A DNA stretch of 64,000 bases. Source: Argentina anserina (lineage: Eukaryota > Streptophyta > Magnoliopsida > Rosales > Rosaceae). The stretch's first letter is position 1; every line of letters starts with the position of its first letter. Shown in pieces: positions 25,833 through 37,250 of this stretch. The position numbers and the translations under genes are program-made. The stretch spans positions 13,268,001 to 13,332,000 of the forward strand of contig NC_065872.1 of assembly GCF_933775445.1 (NCBI RefSeq), in the 5' to 3' direction. Under the pieces are notes generated by a model. That model had not been told where the DNA came from, made no database searches, and saw only the letters and a program-made list of their open reading frames with translations.

Positions 25833-26390
25833 CGCAACTCCCAATCCTTCAAATCAATCATACAAAACGTACAAGCATTATTACCAATTTTCTTCATCCT
25901 GACATTGTTCCAGACCAGACTCCAAAAAAAAAAAAAACAAATCTAAAATCTGTCACAGTAGAACTACTAATTGCATAAACCTAGCTTCAAATTCCAATCC
26001 TTAAGTATTATATAAACCAATTCTAAGCTCCACAGACAAAAACAAAGTTAAGAAACTAAAGCGTAGCAATAACGGAGAGCATCTAGATTTTGAGAGATGA
26101 AGCAGATTGAATCGAATTAGAACTAAGAATGGGTAAGGGTTTCATATGAGTTAAACTACGAATTGAGGCGACTAAACCCAGTAAAACCCTAAAAATATAA
26201 ATTCCCAATCTGTAAAGAAATAGAGCAGGAATTCAAATAGAGACTTACGATTTTGCCAAGTTCGAGGCGGGCGAGGTGCTGGAGTTGGTCGACGTTCCAG
26301 AGAAGAAGAAGAAGAAGAAGAAGAGAGGGTTAACTCGATCTATGAAGAGAGACCAAACTTCAATTGAAGGCGCTGAAGAAAGCCTCTTTA
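25833..26390 (-). other. MTB 5' leader with a probable 5'-UTR intron
   Basis: On the minus strand a strong donor, GTAAGT (26248-26243), follows a leader with a GAA repeat (about 26304-26324). A plausible acceptor (…GTCAG at 25899) lies before the MTB start, suggesting a ~350-nt leader intron. This is inferred from consensus sites only. Confidence 0.4.
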
Positions 26391-26397
26391 CTTAGTT

Positions 26398-26470
26398 AAA
26401 ACGACGTCGGTTACTTGTTATTATAAGTTTATAACCAAGGATCTTTTAAACGACGTCGCTTACTTGTTGT
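26398..26470. repeat. Direct repeat containing CGACGTCG upstream of MTB
   Basis: The ~21-bp block AAACGACGTCG(g/c)TTACTTGTT occurs at about 26398 and again at about 26448. Each copy has the palindrome CGACGTCG with an ACGT core, as bound by bZIP factors. It lies at the probable MTB promoter, and a Harbinger-like element appears to have inserted in the second copy. Confidence 0.6.
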
Positions 26471-27506
26471 ATATTCAACTATGATTTCAAATGATTTTGA
26501 TTTATTTATTATAATCAACAGATTCTGAAATCCATAGATTATTTCAACTCCACATAGATTCAGCCAGATTTCATTGTATTGTATTGACCAGATTTGTCTT
26601 GATTTGCTTGGATTTCACAAGTGCATGTATGATTTTTATATTATTATTAAATAATAAAATATAGAACATGGAGAATTAATAAGTTGGTTATCTTTTTTAA
26701 CAAATTACAAAATAATAATGTATTTTACAAAGTAATAAAAATATAAAAACAACTAAATATACTCATCCATTCCGACCTCATTGTCATCATAGTCTTCATG
26801 ATCCCTCTTATTCGCATTGTCCTCATTATTTTCATTCGCATTGCCTTCAATATCATTGTTATCTTCTTGACTTTCATTATCACCATTCCGTGGTCTATTT
26901 TCCCACATAGCTTCAGCAATAGTTTCCAAGCATTAGCCTCTGCTCTTTGTTGTAGTTGACTTTGAGAAAGTAGTTCAAGATTCTCGTCTTACATACTAAG
27001 TTCTTCATCATTTTCTATTTCAGAAGAAAACTCATCGGAACGACATTCTTTATTGCAACTATTAGTACAATTATAAAAACAACCATCATTTCTTTTTTGC
27101 CTACAACAATTATACCAAATCACAAGAAAAACCCATAAAATTGATTTGAGCAATTAAAATAAACAAATGATTAAAATAAGAACATAAAATTTTTCGATCT
27201 TATTGTATGAGAGAGAGAGAGAGAGAGAGAATACATCAAAATCTCATGTCTAGATGCTTGATTTCTAACAAGCATGATATAGTGTAAAAATACTTCAAAA
27301 TCCAACAAAATCAACTAATAAATGAAATCATTCAAAATCAATCGATTTTTGAATACCACCAGAATTCATAAGAGTTTTTGAAATCTTAATTGAATACTTT
27401 GAGATTTCAATGGATTGTTTAAAATCTTAATTGAATACCACAAGATTTCAAAAAGATTCTTCAAATACAAGAAAATCATATAGAGTCCTAGTTGAATACA
27501 CCCCCC
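26463..27506. mobile_element. Non-autonomous PIF/Harbinger-like element
   Basis: Left end 'CTTGTTGTATATTCAACTA' and right end (reverse complement) 'GGGGGGTGTATTCAACTA' share TGTA(t)TTCAACTA. TTA flanks both sides (26460-26462 and 27507-27509), matching the 3-bp Harbinger target site. Repeated ATTCAA(c/t)TA-type motifs lie near the right end. Inside, the minus strand has a degenerate coding relic (about 27130-26725) with stops and a Met/Lys-rich end, plus a (GA)n tract at 27209-27230. The left terminus is weak because it overlaps the promoter direct repeat. Confidence 0.5.
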
Positions 27507-29741
27507 TTATATTCACCTATTCCTCACTTTCTTTGTCCTGATCTTGTAATTTTATTTTATTTTGGTTAATAGCTCTACAGAATTTCATTAAGCTGAGAAC
27601 TAAAAAATGAATGTAATGTCATACTTGCCTTCGTGCATGCGTAAAATTCGCGCGTGCGCTTATTTGGTTTTTATAAAATAATGTATGTTGGGTGTAACAT
27701 ATGCATGTGTGTGAATTATGGCATTTTTAGTAAATCACGAGAGGTTTTGTTTCAAGAGAAAATATGTATTATTCTCAATTTACAATCCGCATTTCTATTT
27801 TTTTTTGTTTGAGAGATTCTATTTGCACGTCTTAAATTGCAATATAGACTTTTTAAATATTTGGTAATTTTAAAATTCCTAATTTATTATCTATATAAAA
27901 AACTAAATTAAGATAATGAAATCCTTCAATTAAAAGATCCACTCAAAGAGAATGTGGCGAATGGGTGGATATAAAATCTTGGTAAGGAGTCTTTAATTAA
28001 AAATATAAATCATAGAATAAAAAGATTAATATACATTTTGATGTCTGAATGATTGTGAACAATTGCAATTAGTATTTTAATTTTATTTCTAAACAATTGT
28101 AAAAATTGGATTTTTAGAGGATTTATATAATTTATAAGTTAGGACAAAATGAAAAGTAGGATGTGAAGATAGGTTGCTAAATTAGCTCTTAGTACATGTC
28201 TTTCTTATCGTTGGTATGGAGTGAATCCTCATGTGGAGCCCATGCTCAACTGTATTTGTACTAATTCAGCTTTCTTAATATATTTCGTCTTTGATTTAAA
28301 AAAAGATAGTGATAATAAAAGGCAAACTAGAATATTTATGTACAAAATCTGTACTAATAATAAAGCCAGAGAGAAGGTTAGGTGGTTTCGTAGGGATACG
28401 ATTGTAATTCCGTAAAAATAGACAATAGTCCAAGGAGAGTCCGAGTCCGACAGCAAGTCAGTAGGTCATCCACTCATTCCTACGTGAAGATAGTCCGGTA
28501 CCCCCGCAGGGTGAACTCACCTGATTAGTAACATATATAAACCGCATTACTTTAACGCATTCTTCGATGTGGGATCTCCAGTACCAAAAATAATTAAAAC
28601 TCAAACCACCACCTGCAGTACCGTCGTCTAACTCCTCCCTCCTCCGCCTCTAATGAACCTTCCGAGCTCAACTCCTAAGTCCTACCCCTAGCCTTCCTCT
28701 CCTTTCTTCGAGCCCAACTCTCTAACGCTTTCTCTATCCCCCGGCCCATTCCTTCTGAGTAATAACCCTCTGCATTTTTTCGGGGTAAAGTAGTGATATT
28801 GGCCTGTGGTATTAGTTCAATACATCTAAAGTTGATCGAGGCTGGTGCCGATCGAGTCCAACCCAGGTAAATTCCAGAACAATATTCATCAAAAGTTTAC
28901 CTTGGTGTTGATTTGTATGGTGAACTGAGGCTGAATGATTGATTTAAATAAAGATCGATATGGTTGCTTTAGCTTGTCGAGAGATATACCCGCATCACAT
29001 GCCCATTTCTGGAAAGGTTGTGCTTTGCATTTCGATCGAATAAAGAATATTGAAACTAGGTCAGTTCTTCGAGTAATAAGTAGATACTTTGTTCATGATG
29101 CAACTTCCTTTAAAGGCAGATAACTTCCTCGATGATGCAAATTTGTATGACAGTTAGTTTTGTTCTTGTGTAGAGGAAACTATTAGCGTCAAGATGTTAA
29201 AATCAAAGCCGATCGAGTGCGGTAGTTGGCATGGTATACCTCAAGGTATTATAGACCAAATCAGAACTAAATTCAAAGGGAGAACGATATTGTTTGAATT
29301 TTGGTTTTTCCATTCATTCTCAAATTCACTTGGGTTTTCTATTTCTTTGTTTGAATTTTGGTTCTTTTGTTTCCATTTAATGCCTTTTTCATTCAGTTGC
29401 AGATGAATTAATATTTGATATAGTGCCAAAAACAGAAATATATAGACAGAACAATTCATTTAGGTGTGAACTTAGGGCTGGGACTCCATGTACTTGTGAC
29501 CAGAGACAAACAATGTGTGCATTTTAATGTTTTCCGCAAAATAAAGAACGTCAACTAGTGTAGTTGTTTGATTATTATCGTTCAAATCTGTAAACGCATT
29601 GCGTGTGCAGGAATACTGTAGCAATAAATTAAGTGTAACTAGAACCACTAACTTATAACAAACATATGCACGGAATGATAAAGTCAATAGAAATTCAAAT
29701 ACAAAGGAAATATTTCATGCAACAGCAGCAAATTGAATTAA
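27507..29741. other. Intergenic spacer before the F-box gene
   Basis: AT-rich to about 28400, then a moderately GC-richer block at 28420-28760 with no recognisable domain. Short frames at 28935-29123 and 29194-29406 have no support as genes. A ~20-bp repeat, 'tttgaattttggtt', occurs twice near 29296 and 29350. Confidence 0.4.
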
Positions 29742-30995
29742 TCACAAGACGGGAGCCAACGTCTCCATGTAATAATGTCCGCTCTCTAAAACGAGACAAC
29801 CTTGCGTCGAAATCTCCTTGACGGTCCTATTTCTTTTCCTTCTTCTCCTTTTTCCATGTTTATAATTACTCGTACGTGATAAGATTAGGGACCATATGAT
29901 CTCATGATTACGAGGGATAAACAACACAGAGAAAGCCCTCTCTTCATGTTGATCTTCCTTGCCGAGATACAAGACATACAAGGAAGAATTATGTAGACCA
30001 AGCGCCCTAATACTTACCAGATTAAGATCAACATGGTAACTGACAAACCAGCCAGAATAATCTCTTTCCATTTCCATCACATCAAATTCACTGTCCCTAT
30101 ATATGTCAATCAAATACAAATGGCCACCAGACTCTCCAAAATATCTAAACAAGATTCGTGGAAACAAGTCGTCAATTTCACAAGTTGAAATGTGACCAGC
30201 CACTCCCATACGTTCTTCACTTAAGTCGTAGTAGTATAACACATGGTCGCCTGTTACACGTTTTCCACCTTCAGAGCTGTTTCTTGACCTTGATTGGTCT
30301 GTCATCCAATGAATTGCGCCATTACAATATACCCCGCTTTCCATAGTACCAAGAATGCCAGAGCTGAGATTCTGCATATAGTTGCTCGAGGGAAAAGAAA
30401 TCTCTAGAAGCCTCCAAGTTCGAGTCTCAGATGAATATATCTCTATATGGTATTGACAAAGGCAAACGACCTTGTAATGACTTGATTTGGAGGGGTCAAA
30501 AGCCAAAGCATAACGTATACAGAATGCCACCCTGCCCTTCGGAGAAGAAAGAGCCAAGAATTCATTAGTTGTGGGATTGATAACATAGATGGGATCATGA
30601 CTTGGTTCAGCTCCGAACTCAAAAACCGAAATTTTCAAATTCGGAACGCAGAGGAAGAGGCCATTGCAGGACTGAAGAACCTCCAACCCCAAACCAGAGA
30701 GACCTATGAAAGGATTCCCAGAAAGCTTGCCATGAGTACCGAGACGGAAGCTGCCAAAGGATTGTTTTTCGATTTCGTAACCGTAAAAGAAAGCGGAGAT
30801 GTTGGGGCTTGGATTTTGGAGGGTGTGGCGGTGACGAAATTTGGGATGGGAGATAAGTGAGTACCAGTGCTTGGAGACGCACTTGAAACGGATCAGTGAT
30901 CGAGCTGGTACCAACACAAGGATCTCTGTTAGGATATCTTCTACGTTTGCTATGGCTTCTGCCGATGCTGAGCAAAATGTTCTTGGACCCTGCAT
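29742..30995 (-). CDS. F-box protein, intact
   Basis: A single-exon frame of 417 residues, typical for plant F-box genes. The F-box is at about residues 17-60 ('VEDILTEILVLVPARSLIRF' then 'KCVSKHWYSLISHPKF'). It is followed by an F-box-associated beta-propeller-type region with 'LQSCNGLFLC' (about 108-117), 'YVINPTTNEFLAL' and 'RYALAFDPSKSSHYKVVCLC'. A basic cluster, 'KHGKRRRRKRNR', lies near the C-terminus and could act as a nuclear localisation signal. The family provides substrate recognition in SCF E3 ligases; the target is unknown. It resembles the At5g07610-like group, but that sub-assignment is uncertain. The start is the ATG at 30993-30995. Confidence 0.88.
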   Translation of the reverse strand: MQGPRTFCSASAEAIANVEDILTEILVLVPARSLIRFKCVSKHWYSLISHPKFRHRHTLQNPSPNISAFFYGYEIEKQSFGSFRLGTHGKLSGNPFIGLSGLGLEVLQSCNGLFLCVPNLKISVFEFGAEPSHDPIYVINPTTNEFLALSSPKGRVAFCIRYALAFDPSKSSHYKVVCLCQYHIEIYSSETRTWRLLEISFPSSNYMQNLSSGILGTMESGVYCNGAIHWMTDQSRSRNSSEGGKRVTGDHVLYYYDLSEERMGVAGHISTCEIDDLFPRILFRYFGESGGHLYLIDIYRDSEFDVMEMERDYSGWFVSYHVDLNLVSIRALGLHNSSLYVLYLGKEDQHEERAFSVLFIPRNHEIIWSLILSRTSNYKHGKRRRRKRNRTVKEISTQGCLVLESGHYYMETLAPVL

Positions 30996-31482
30996 TTTTT
31001 AGGGTTTCTGAGTTTTCTTTTAGTTCTTCAAGAAAGAAGTTGTAAACTCCTTTTTAAACTCGATTTGCGGTTAAAATTGTGGATTTGAAATACTTTGTTG
31101 TGTGTTTTATTGATAACTGTGCCCTCTATAATAGGTGAGTAGAATCCTATTATCTCATATACACCAGCTTATAATCTACAGATCTTCTTTTCCTATTCCA
31201 ATTAGTATAGTGAATCTCTAGAGAATTCTTTCTCCTATTAAACTTAGGATAAGTAAACCTGTTTGGACTAGGACTACACCGCAAATATATATATATATAT
31301 ATATATGGTCTTCGGTGAATGACGTACGTGTAAATACACGAACCAATTAAAAAATAGTGACGTTAATATATATACATGAGAATGAGATGGGATGAGGGTG
31401 ATTTGAGACAGAGTCAAAGATTTCCTTTTAGTACGGGGCGGGGAGCCAGGGGTTAATATATACGGCGTGGTTTCACTGTGCA
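30996..31482. other. F-box gene upstream region with (AT)n tract
   Basis: Probable promoter of the F-box gene. An (AT)n microsatellite lies at 31285-31306. The region ends at the target-site copy GTGCA (31478-31482) of the adjacent solo LTR. Confidence 0.6.
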
Positions 31483-32769
31483 TGTAATAACCCTAAATTT
31501 TAAACAATGTTAGTTTGATTTGGAATTCTATAAAATTTCGATTTTTATTAGAATGAACGTATTTGGTTATGACGTTAGTAAACGAGAAACGGAAACGTTC
31601 TCGGAACGTTTAAATTGAAAAACGTTACATTTCCGTAACGTTTATATCGACTTTTATTTCGTCGATCGGTTGCGAAAACTTCCTTCACGAAAGTTGTAGA
31701 GCTCGTCGATACGAGTGCGTGGACATGTGACGCGTTCTAATCGGACGACGTACGTAAAAGTTATTCACGTCGGAAGTTAGTTTCCGATTTGTAAACTAGT
31801 ATAAAAAGGAAAATTTTTTAACTAGGGTTTCCATAACAGGAAACCCTTCATTTCCGCCGCTCTCTCCTTCCTTCTCTCTCTTCTCTCGCGATTTCTTCCT
31901 CCACGAGCCCTCCCTCGCTCACAAAACCAGGCCGGCGATCGCAGCCTCCAGGCCGCCGTGCCTCTCACCGCCCACTCCGAGAGCACCGCAAGCACCTCCG
32001 CAGTCGACCCCGAGGTCGACGCACTTCCTTGCGACGCCGTGCGCTCTCTCGCCCAAACCCGAGGCCCGCATTTCGTCGCCGTCGCTCAAGCTCTTCTCCG
32101 ACAAAGCTAGGGTACAGAGCAGGTACACCTCCATCACTCCTCAACCTCTGCAACCCCTACGATCGAAGGAGACGACGCGACGACAACTCGTCGAGGGATC
32201 GACTCGATCGACTCGATCGAAGCTCCACCGTTTGATTTAGGTAAGGTTTGATGAATTTGACGTTTGTGTGTGATTGTATGATGTTTGGGAGTGATTGGGA
32301 GGATTTAGGTATTGTTTTTGAAGGATTTCGGAGGAGGATCGGAGGTGTGGAGGAGGGTGGAACACCGCCGCCTTAGGCGGCGCGTGTGGTGTTATGGGGG
32401 AGCTTAGGGGCGGCGGGAGGCCGTGAGAAGGAAGAGGGGAGGAAGGAGAATGGTTTTGGGGTGGTGGTGACATCACACGCGCCGGTTTTGGGCTCGGCGC
32501 GTGGGCCCCACGCGCGGCCGGCCGGAGGTGGCGCGTGTGCCACACGCGCCGCCGTGTGAGGTGGTGGAAACAGTTTTGACAGAAGGGCATTTTGGTAATT
32601 TACTGTGTACGGTAAATGTAAATGTAATTTTTATTTACTTCGGTAAATGTAATTAAATTTTACCTTCGGTAAATGTAAATATAAATTACTTTCAGTAAAT
32701 GTAAAAAGTAATTTTGTAAAAGGGTAATTTAGTAAATTTTATTTACTAAATTTGTATTTACATTTAAAT

Positions 32770-33000
32770 CGTACGTATACGTACAGAAATACGTATTAAT
32801 ATTTATACGTACAGAAATACGTATTAATATTTATACGTACATAAATACGTATATAATATTTATACGTACAGAAATACGTATTAATATTTATACGTACAGA
32901 AATACGTATATAATATTTATACGTACAGAAATACGTATTAATATTTATACGTACAGAAATACGTATTAATATTTATACGTACAGAAATACGTACTAATTG
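32770..33000 (+). repeat. Tandem 28/29-bp repeat inside the solo LTR
   Basis: About eight copies of a unit based on 'tacgtacagaaatacgta' plus an AT spacer ('ttaatattta' or 'tataatattta'). The TACGTA palindromes are regularly spaced. It lies in the U5/leader part of the LTR. Confidence 0.85.
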
Positions 33001-33640
33001 CATATTCGTACCGTATCTGGGAATAGTAACAGTGAACAGTAACACTGAACAGTAATTTCGTAAAAACCGAAAATTGCTGAACAGTAACCGATTATTACTG
33101 TTTTGGCATTTAAAGGTTTACGAAACGATTCTAAATTATTTTCTTATCATTTCAAGGTGATCATTAAATCGAGGAAAGGATTTATCATCGGGAATTGTGG
33201 AATTACGCTCGAGTTGTTAAGGTGAGTAAAATCTCACTGAATTACGAATCTACCCTCGTGGTGATTCAACATTTTTGCAAGTGTGTTTATCAAATGAATT
33301 ACAACATGTATATAATTTAGTGGACTACATATATACAGTATAATGGTAATAAGTACATATATATATATAGTTCATTAAATTACGTACTGTTATTAATTCA
33401 TTAAAAATAGTCATTTCGGTGACGGAAAATTGTGCATGAGTATGTGATTTAAATGGTACGATATGATGTGAGAATATTGTACGTAATTCTTCAGGTGTTT
33501 ATGAAATATGACATGTATAGGATATAGTGAACTATGTATATATTGTATGAATGGTAATAAATACGAATATATATAGTTTGCTATATAATATACTGTTATG
33601 ATTTTTATTGTGGTGATATCGTGAAAGTTTTAAAACGTAC

Positions 33641-33930
33641 AATATGATGAGTGATTATTGTACATGATTTTATCACGGAGAATGTTAAAAATGGTGATTT
33701 GTCTTCGGACGAGATGTGTGGTACAATATGATGTGTGATTATTGTACGTGATTTTTAACATTGAGATTGTTAAAATGTGAATTGTCTTCGGACCTGATTT
33801 TTGGTACAATATGATGTGAGATTATTGTACGTGACTTTTAACATTGAGATTGTTAAAATGTGAATTGTCTTCGGACCTGATTTTTGGTACAATATGATGT
33901 GAGATTATTGTACGTGTTTGGCAAGTCGAA
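33641..33930 (+). repeat. Tandem 83-bp repeat inside the solo LTR
   Basis: Successive copies of 'aatatgatg' start at 33641, 33725, 33808 and 33891, a spacing of 84, 83 and 83. Each unit contains 'attattgtacgtga' and 'attgtcttcgga'. A weaker, longer duplication (~182 bp) lies just upstream from about 33459. Confidence 0.85.
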
Positions 33931-34827
33931 ACCTAGCCTTTGGCCGGGCGAAAGTTACGATACAGTTAGAGCTCTAGTCTGTCTGCCTTAGTACTGCATG
34001 CGAGGTAACGGGTGGTTATCTGCTCATGGGTACTCGGTGTATTTTGGATGTTGGGTAGCGGGTGGCTATCCAATATCAACGGTGTATTACGAGAGGGGTA
34101 ACAGATGTGTACCAGCGTTCTTGGTACCCGTATTATAAATGCATTGGGTAACCAGAAGGGTTACTTAATTTCCTCATGAACGTTTTATTTCATATTTCTT
34201 TGGGTCAACCAGATGGGCTGACGAGTGACTCATGAGGGCATTTATATTTGTTGTTTTGTGATCTTTCGTATATTTTGATATGCGAATTATATTTTGATTT
34301 TACTCATACGAGCTGTAAAGCTTACCGGGTTTGTGTTTACAATCCCGGTGCACCAATTCGATGGTGTAGTGGATGACTCCGCAGGTGTAGATTAGCGGGA
34401 ATTGACGGACCGCTCAGATAACTTGAAGTGATTTACCTCCAGCTTGTGTGAGGATTTTGTGTGACTATTTTGTGAGAGATTGTGAGGATTATTACATTCC
34501 AACTTACGTAATGTAAATTATAAATTTGGGTTGTAATAATTGGTTTTCTGAGTTGTATTGATAACTCAGTGATGATCCGCTGTGCACTTAAATGATTTCG
34601 ATTTTATTGAGATTATTTTGTGCTTAACGACTTTAGAATTTTGAGTTTTTAAGCTCGAAATTTTGGGGTCGTTACAGTGCAAGAATTTGAGAATCAGTGT
34701 ATCTGTAACGTACAGAGCTGATTACGGGGAAAAAGCGCAGGCAGATGCCAATCCATTATATATGCCCTAATAACGAAGTAACGAGCACTGATCGAAGTAT
34801 CATCAACCATATATTGCGTAAGATACA

Positions 34828-36090
34828 TGTAGTGCGTGAATCTGAAAACAAACGAGAGAATGCAGACACGTGTACAAATAAATGTAATTTATTGAATATC
34901 AAGCGCGAGGTTACAATCTTTGGTGAACTCCTCTGATTCTATCTCCGTATGTGATTTGGCTCAAGGGTGACATGCACTTGATCTTGAGGATTTGAGTTTG
35001 ATTTGGATTTGATTTGATGAAGAACGAGCGATTTGGCCGCTTAATGATTCTTCGTGGACTTGAGTTTGGATTGGATTTGGATTTGATGAAGAACGAGCGA
35101 TTTGGACACTTGATGATTCTTCGTGGACTTGAGGTTGGATTTGGATTTGATGAAGAACGAGCGATTTGGCCGCTTGATGATTCTTCGTGGACTTGAGGTT
35201 GGATTTGGATTTGATGAAGAACGAGCGATTTGGTGGCTTGATGATTCTTCATGGACTTGAGGTTGGATTTGGATTTGAGGAAGAACGAGCGATTTGACCG
35301 CTTGATGATTCTTCGTGGACTTGAGGTTGAATTTGGATTTGAGGAAGAACGAGCGATTTAACCGCTTGATGATTCTTCGTGGACTTGAGGTTGGATTTGG
35401 ATTTGATGAAAAACGAGTGATTTGGCCGCTTGATGATTCTTCGTGGACTTGAGGTTGGATTTGGATTTGAGGAAGAACGAGCGATTTGGCCGCTTGAGGT
35501 TGGATTTGGATTTGAGGAAGAACGAGCGATTTGGCCGCTTGATGATTCTTCGTGGATTTGATGATCTTCGTGGACTTGAGAGACTTCGGGATTTGTCGAG
35601 AGTGATTCTTGCTCGAGTGATTTCTCTCCTTCTTCTCCAAGTCTAAAAATCCCTCCTTTCTCTTCATGTTGAAGGGCTATTTATAGTGTCAAGGTTTCTA
35701 TTTTGTAGAATATTTTAATGACACTAAAATAATAAATTCTTTAATTATATAATTAAATCAATATGTATTTTCTGATTAGTTTAAAATTAGTTATTCTCAT
35801 AATTAAATTAAACAGAAAATAATTGACTTAATTATGACCGTTAAGAAATTTATTAATTTAATCAAATGTCCGATTACCATTTCGAATCGTCAATGACATT
35901 CAATTTTCTAATGCAATTCGGAATCACGTAGCTTCGATTACGATCATCCGTTTATGTGCTGACACGAGTTTTATTCGAATCCGCACCAACTTTGTTGACT
36001 TTTGGGCGACGTGTGCAATTTTGTTGGGTCCTTGGTCGATTTAATTATTTAATGAAGATAATTTACTTCATTAAATTTCATGTGTCTACA
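34828..36090 (-). mobile_element. 1.26-kb solo LTR with an internal minisatellite
   Basis: The plus-strand ends are TGTAG...CTACA, flanked by ATACA (34823-34827) and ATACC (36091-36095), a 4/5 target duplication. In the minus orientation the order is: U3 from 36090; a TATAAATA box near 35680; a leader carrying a 64-bp minisatellite; and an A-rich processing region near 34890 ('caataaattacatttatttg'). No coding domain is present. A ~100-bp piece of the same terminal region (34840-34930) recurs at about 37908-38010, which supports a repeat family. Superfamily unknown. Confidence 0.55.
34981..35590 (-). repeat. 64-bp minisatellite, about 8.5 copies
   Basis: Copies of 'gcgatttgg' start at 35028, 35097, 35161, 35225, 35289, 35353, 35417 and 35481, then a shortened one at 35526. 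The spacing is 64 except at the two ends. Each unit includes 'tgatgattcttcgtggactt' and 'ggatttggatttgatgaaga'. All three minus-strand frames are largely open, which creates long but non-genic reading frames. Confidence 0.92.
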
Positions 36091-36199
36091 ATACCACTTA
36101 CAAGTATATTCTTCATGATCATGAGTTATGTAATAGTGTAAAGTCATCACAACTATGCCAATATTATCATCACACGACATGAGAGAGACAACATAAAAA

Positions 36200-36770
36200 A
36201 TTCAAATGACATAAATTAGTTTTTGGGGTTCTTGAGACGGCATATAATAGATATATGTCGTCTAAATAATATGATGTTTTGTTTAGATGATAAATAAGTG
36301 TGGTGTGATCAGAACCAAAAAAATCTCACTTTCCATTGAAAGCTTAGACAAACTTATAATGACAAATAAGTGTGGTGTGATCAAACCAAAATAATCACAC
36401 TTTTCCATTGAAAGCTTAGACAAAGTTATAAAGACAAATAAGTATGGTATGATGAAACCCAAAATTTCTCATTTTCAATTGAAAATTTAGACGACATATT
36501 TTTGAGGTTTGAAAGAGAACATGTAATTTGATTTTTCTTTTTGACTTGTCTAAGGCTTTCAATGTAATTAAAATGGTCATAAATGTTCCCACACTATTAC
36601 TGCATTATTTTAGACGACAAATTTTGTCGTCTCATGAAAACTTAAATTTTAACTTGTTGGTCATGGCCGGGAATATTTCCCACACTAAAAATTTGAAAAT
36701 TTTGGCATACTTTTTGTTCATAAGTTCAAACAACATAAATTTGTCGTTTATAGGACAAAGAATTAGCCAG
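36200..36770. repeat. CACTA-like palindromic and tandem repeat block
   Basis: Three 72-bp tandem copies start at 36289, 36361 and 36433 ('ga(t/c)aaataagt(g/a)tgg...'). The 19-bp palindrome GACGACAAATTTTGTCGTC is at 36613-36631, with a related arm near 36235-36265. TCGTC/GACGA palindromes of this kind mark subterminal regions of plant CACTA elements. No CACTA terminus or transposase is visible, so the class is tentative. Confidence 0.45.
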
Positions 36771-36892
36771 CCATACCCTATATGGCTGGATCTATCTATT
36801 ATCAAACGAAACCTAAACTATTTTTTATTCATCTACAATCAAGCTCTCATAGAGTTTAGGGCAATAAATCCATGTAAAAAATATATACTATC

Positions 36893-37250
36893 ACAACCCC
36901 GAAATATCAAGTGATAAACTAGAAATCGAAGCTATGAAAAACTCTAAAACAGTCTCAAAAATATTGAAATCATCTTATAATCACAGCATATCATAACTGA
37001 GTTTATAGTACATCTCAGTCGATTTGATTATTACAAAACCAGTTTATAATTCAAGTATTATAACAAATGGAAATGTAAAATCCTCACAATCCTCACCACA
37101 AATAGAAATAATAAACTTCGAAATCTTTAGAGTAGCCCTCCAATTCTGCTAATCCACACCTGCAGAATTATCCCTTGGGGTACCATATTAGGTAACGGTG
37201 CAATAGTTCAGGTACCATTTCGGGTAACAAAAATTCGTATGTACCAAAAA
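36893..37250 (-). mobile_element. Truncated copy of the 3.2-kb LTR family
   Basis: It begins 'TATCACAACCCCGAAATATC' and, in reverse complement, follows the 3' end of the LTR at 34676, including 'aactca...acaactcagt', 'gtgtggattag' and the 'gggtaac' block. It has diverged and lacks the rest of the LTR. No target duplication was found. Confidence 0.6.

Larger units (their letters stand above)
31483..34676 (+). mobile_element. 3.2-kb solo LTR (probably Ty3/Gypsy, Tekay/Del-like)
   Basis: Bounded by TG...CA ends ('TGTAATAACCCTAAATTTT' and 'AAATTTTGGGGTCGTTACA') and a perfect 5-bp target duplication, GTGCA, at 31478-31482 and 34677-34681. A TATA box (TATAAAAA, about 31800) is followed by a CT-rich leader with 'aggaaacccttcatttccgc', as expected of a U3/R junction. 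There is no gag or pol, and no internal copy of the ends, so a solo LTR is the simplest reading. The conserved 3' part ('cttaccgggtttgtgttta' to the end) recurs in reverse orientation at 36893-37250 and 50095-50490. The chromovirus assignment is from LTR length and TGTAACGACCC-type ends and is an inference. Confidence 0.75.

Noticed and set aside
28340..28380. Helitron-like 5' start (tctgtactaataataaa)
   Set aside because: No matching 3' hairpin with CTRR end was found at a sensible distance; the similarity is weak.
32237..32590. Pro/His-rich minus-strand frame of 117 codons
   Set aside because: It lies in the GC-rich zone of the solo LTR; composition follows base content and no start context or domain supports a gene.
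32770..33000. Regular array that might be mistaken for a CRISPR
   Set aside because: Units are contiguous tandem copies without unique spacers, and the DNA is plant nuclear.
35041..35667. A 208-codon minus-strand frame and overlapping frames near 34911-35252
   Set aside because: They are translations of the 64-bp minisatellite; period and frame cycling explain the openness, and no protein-like domain is present.
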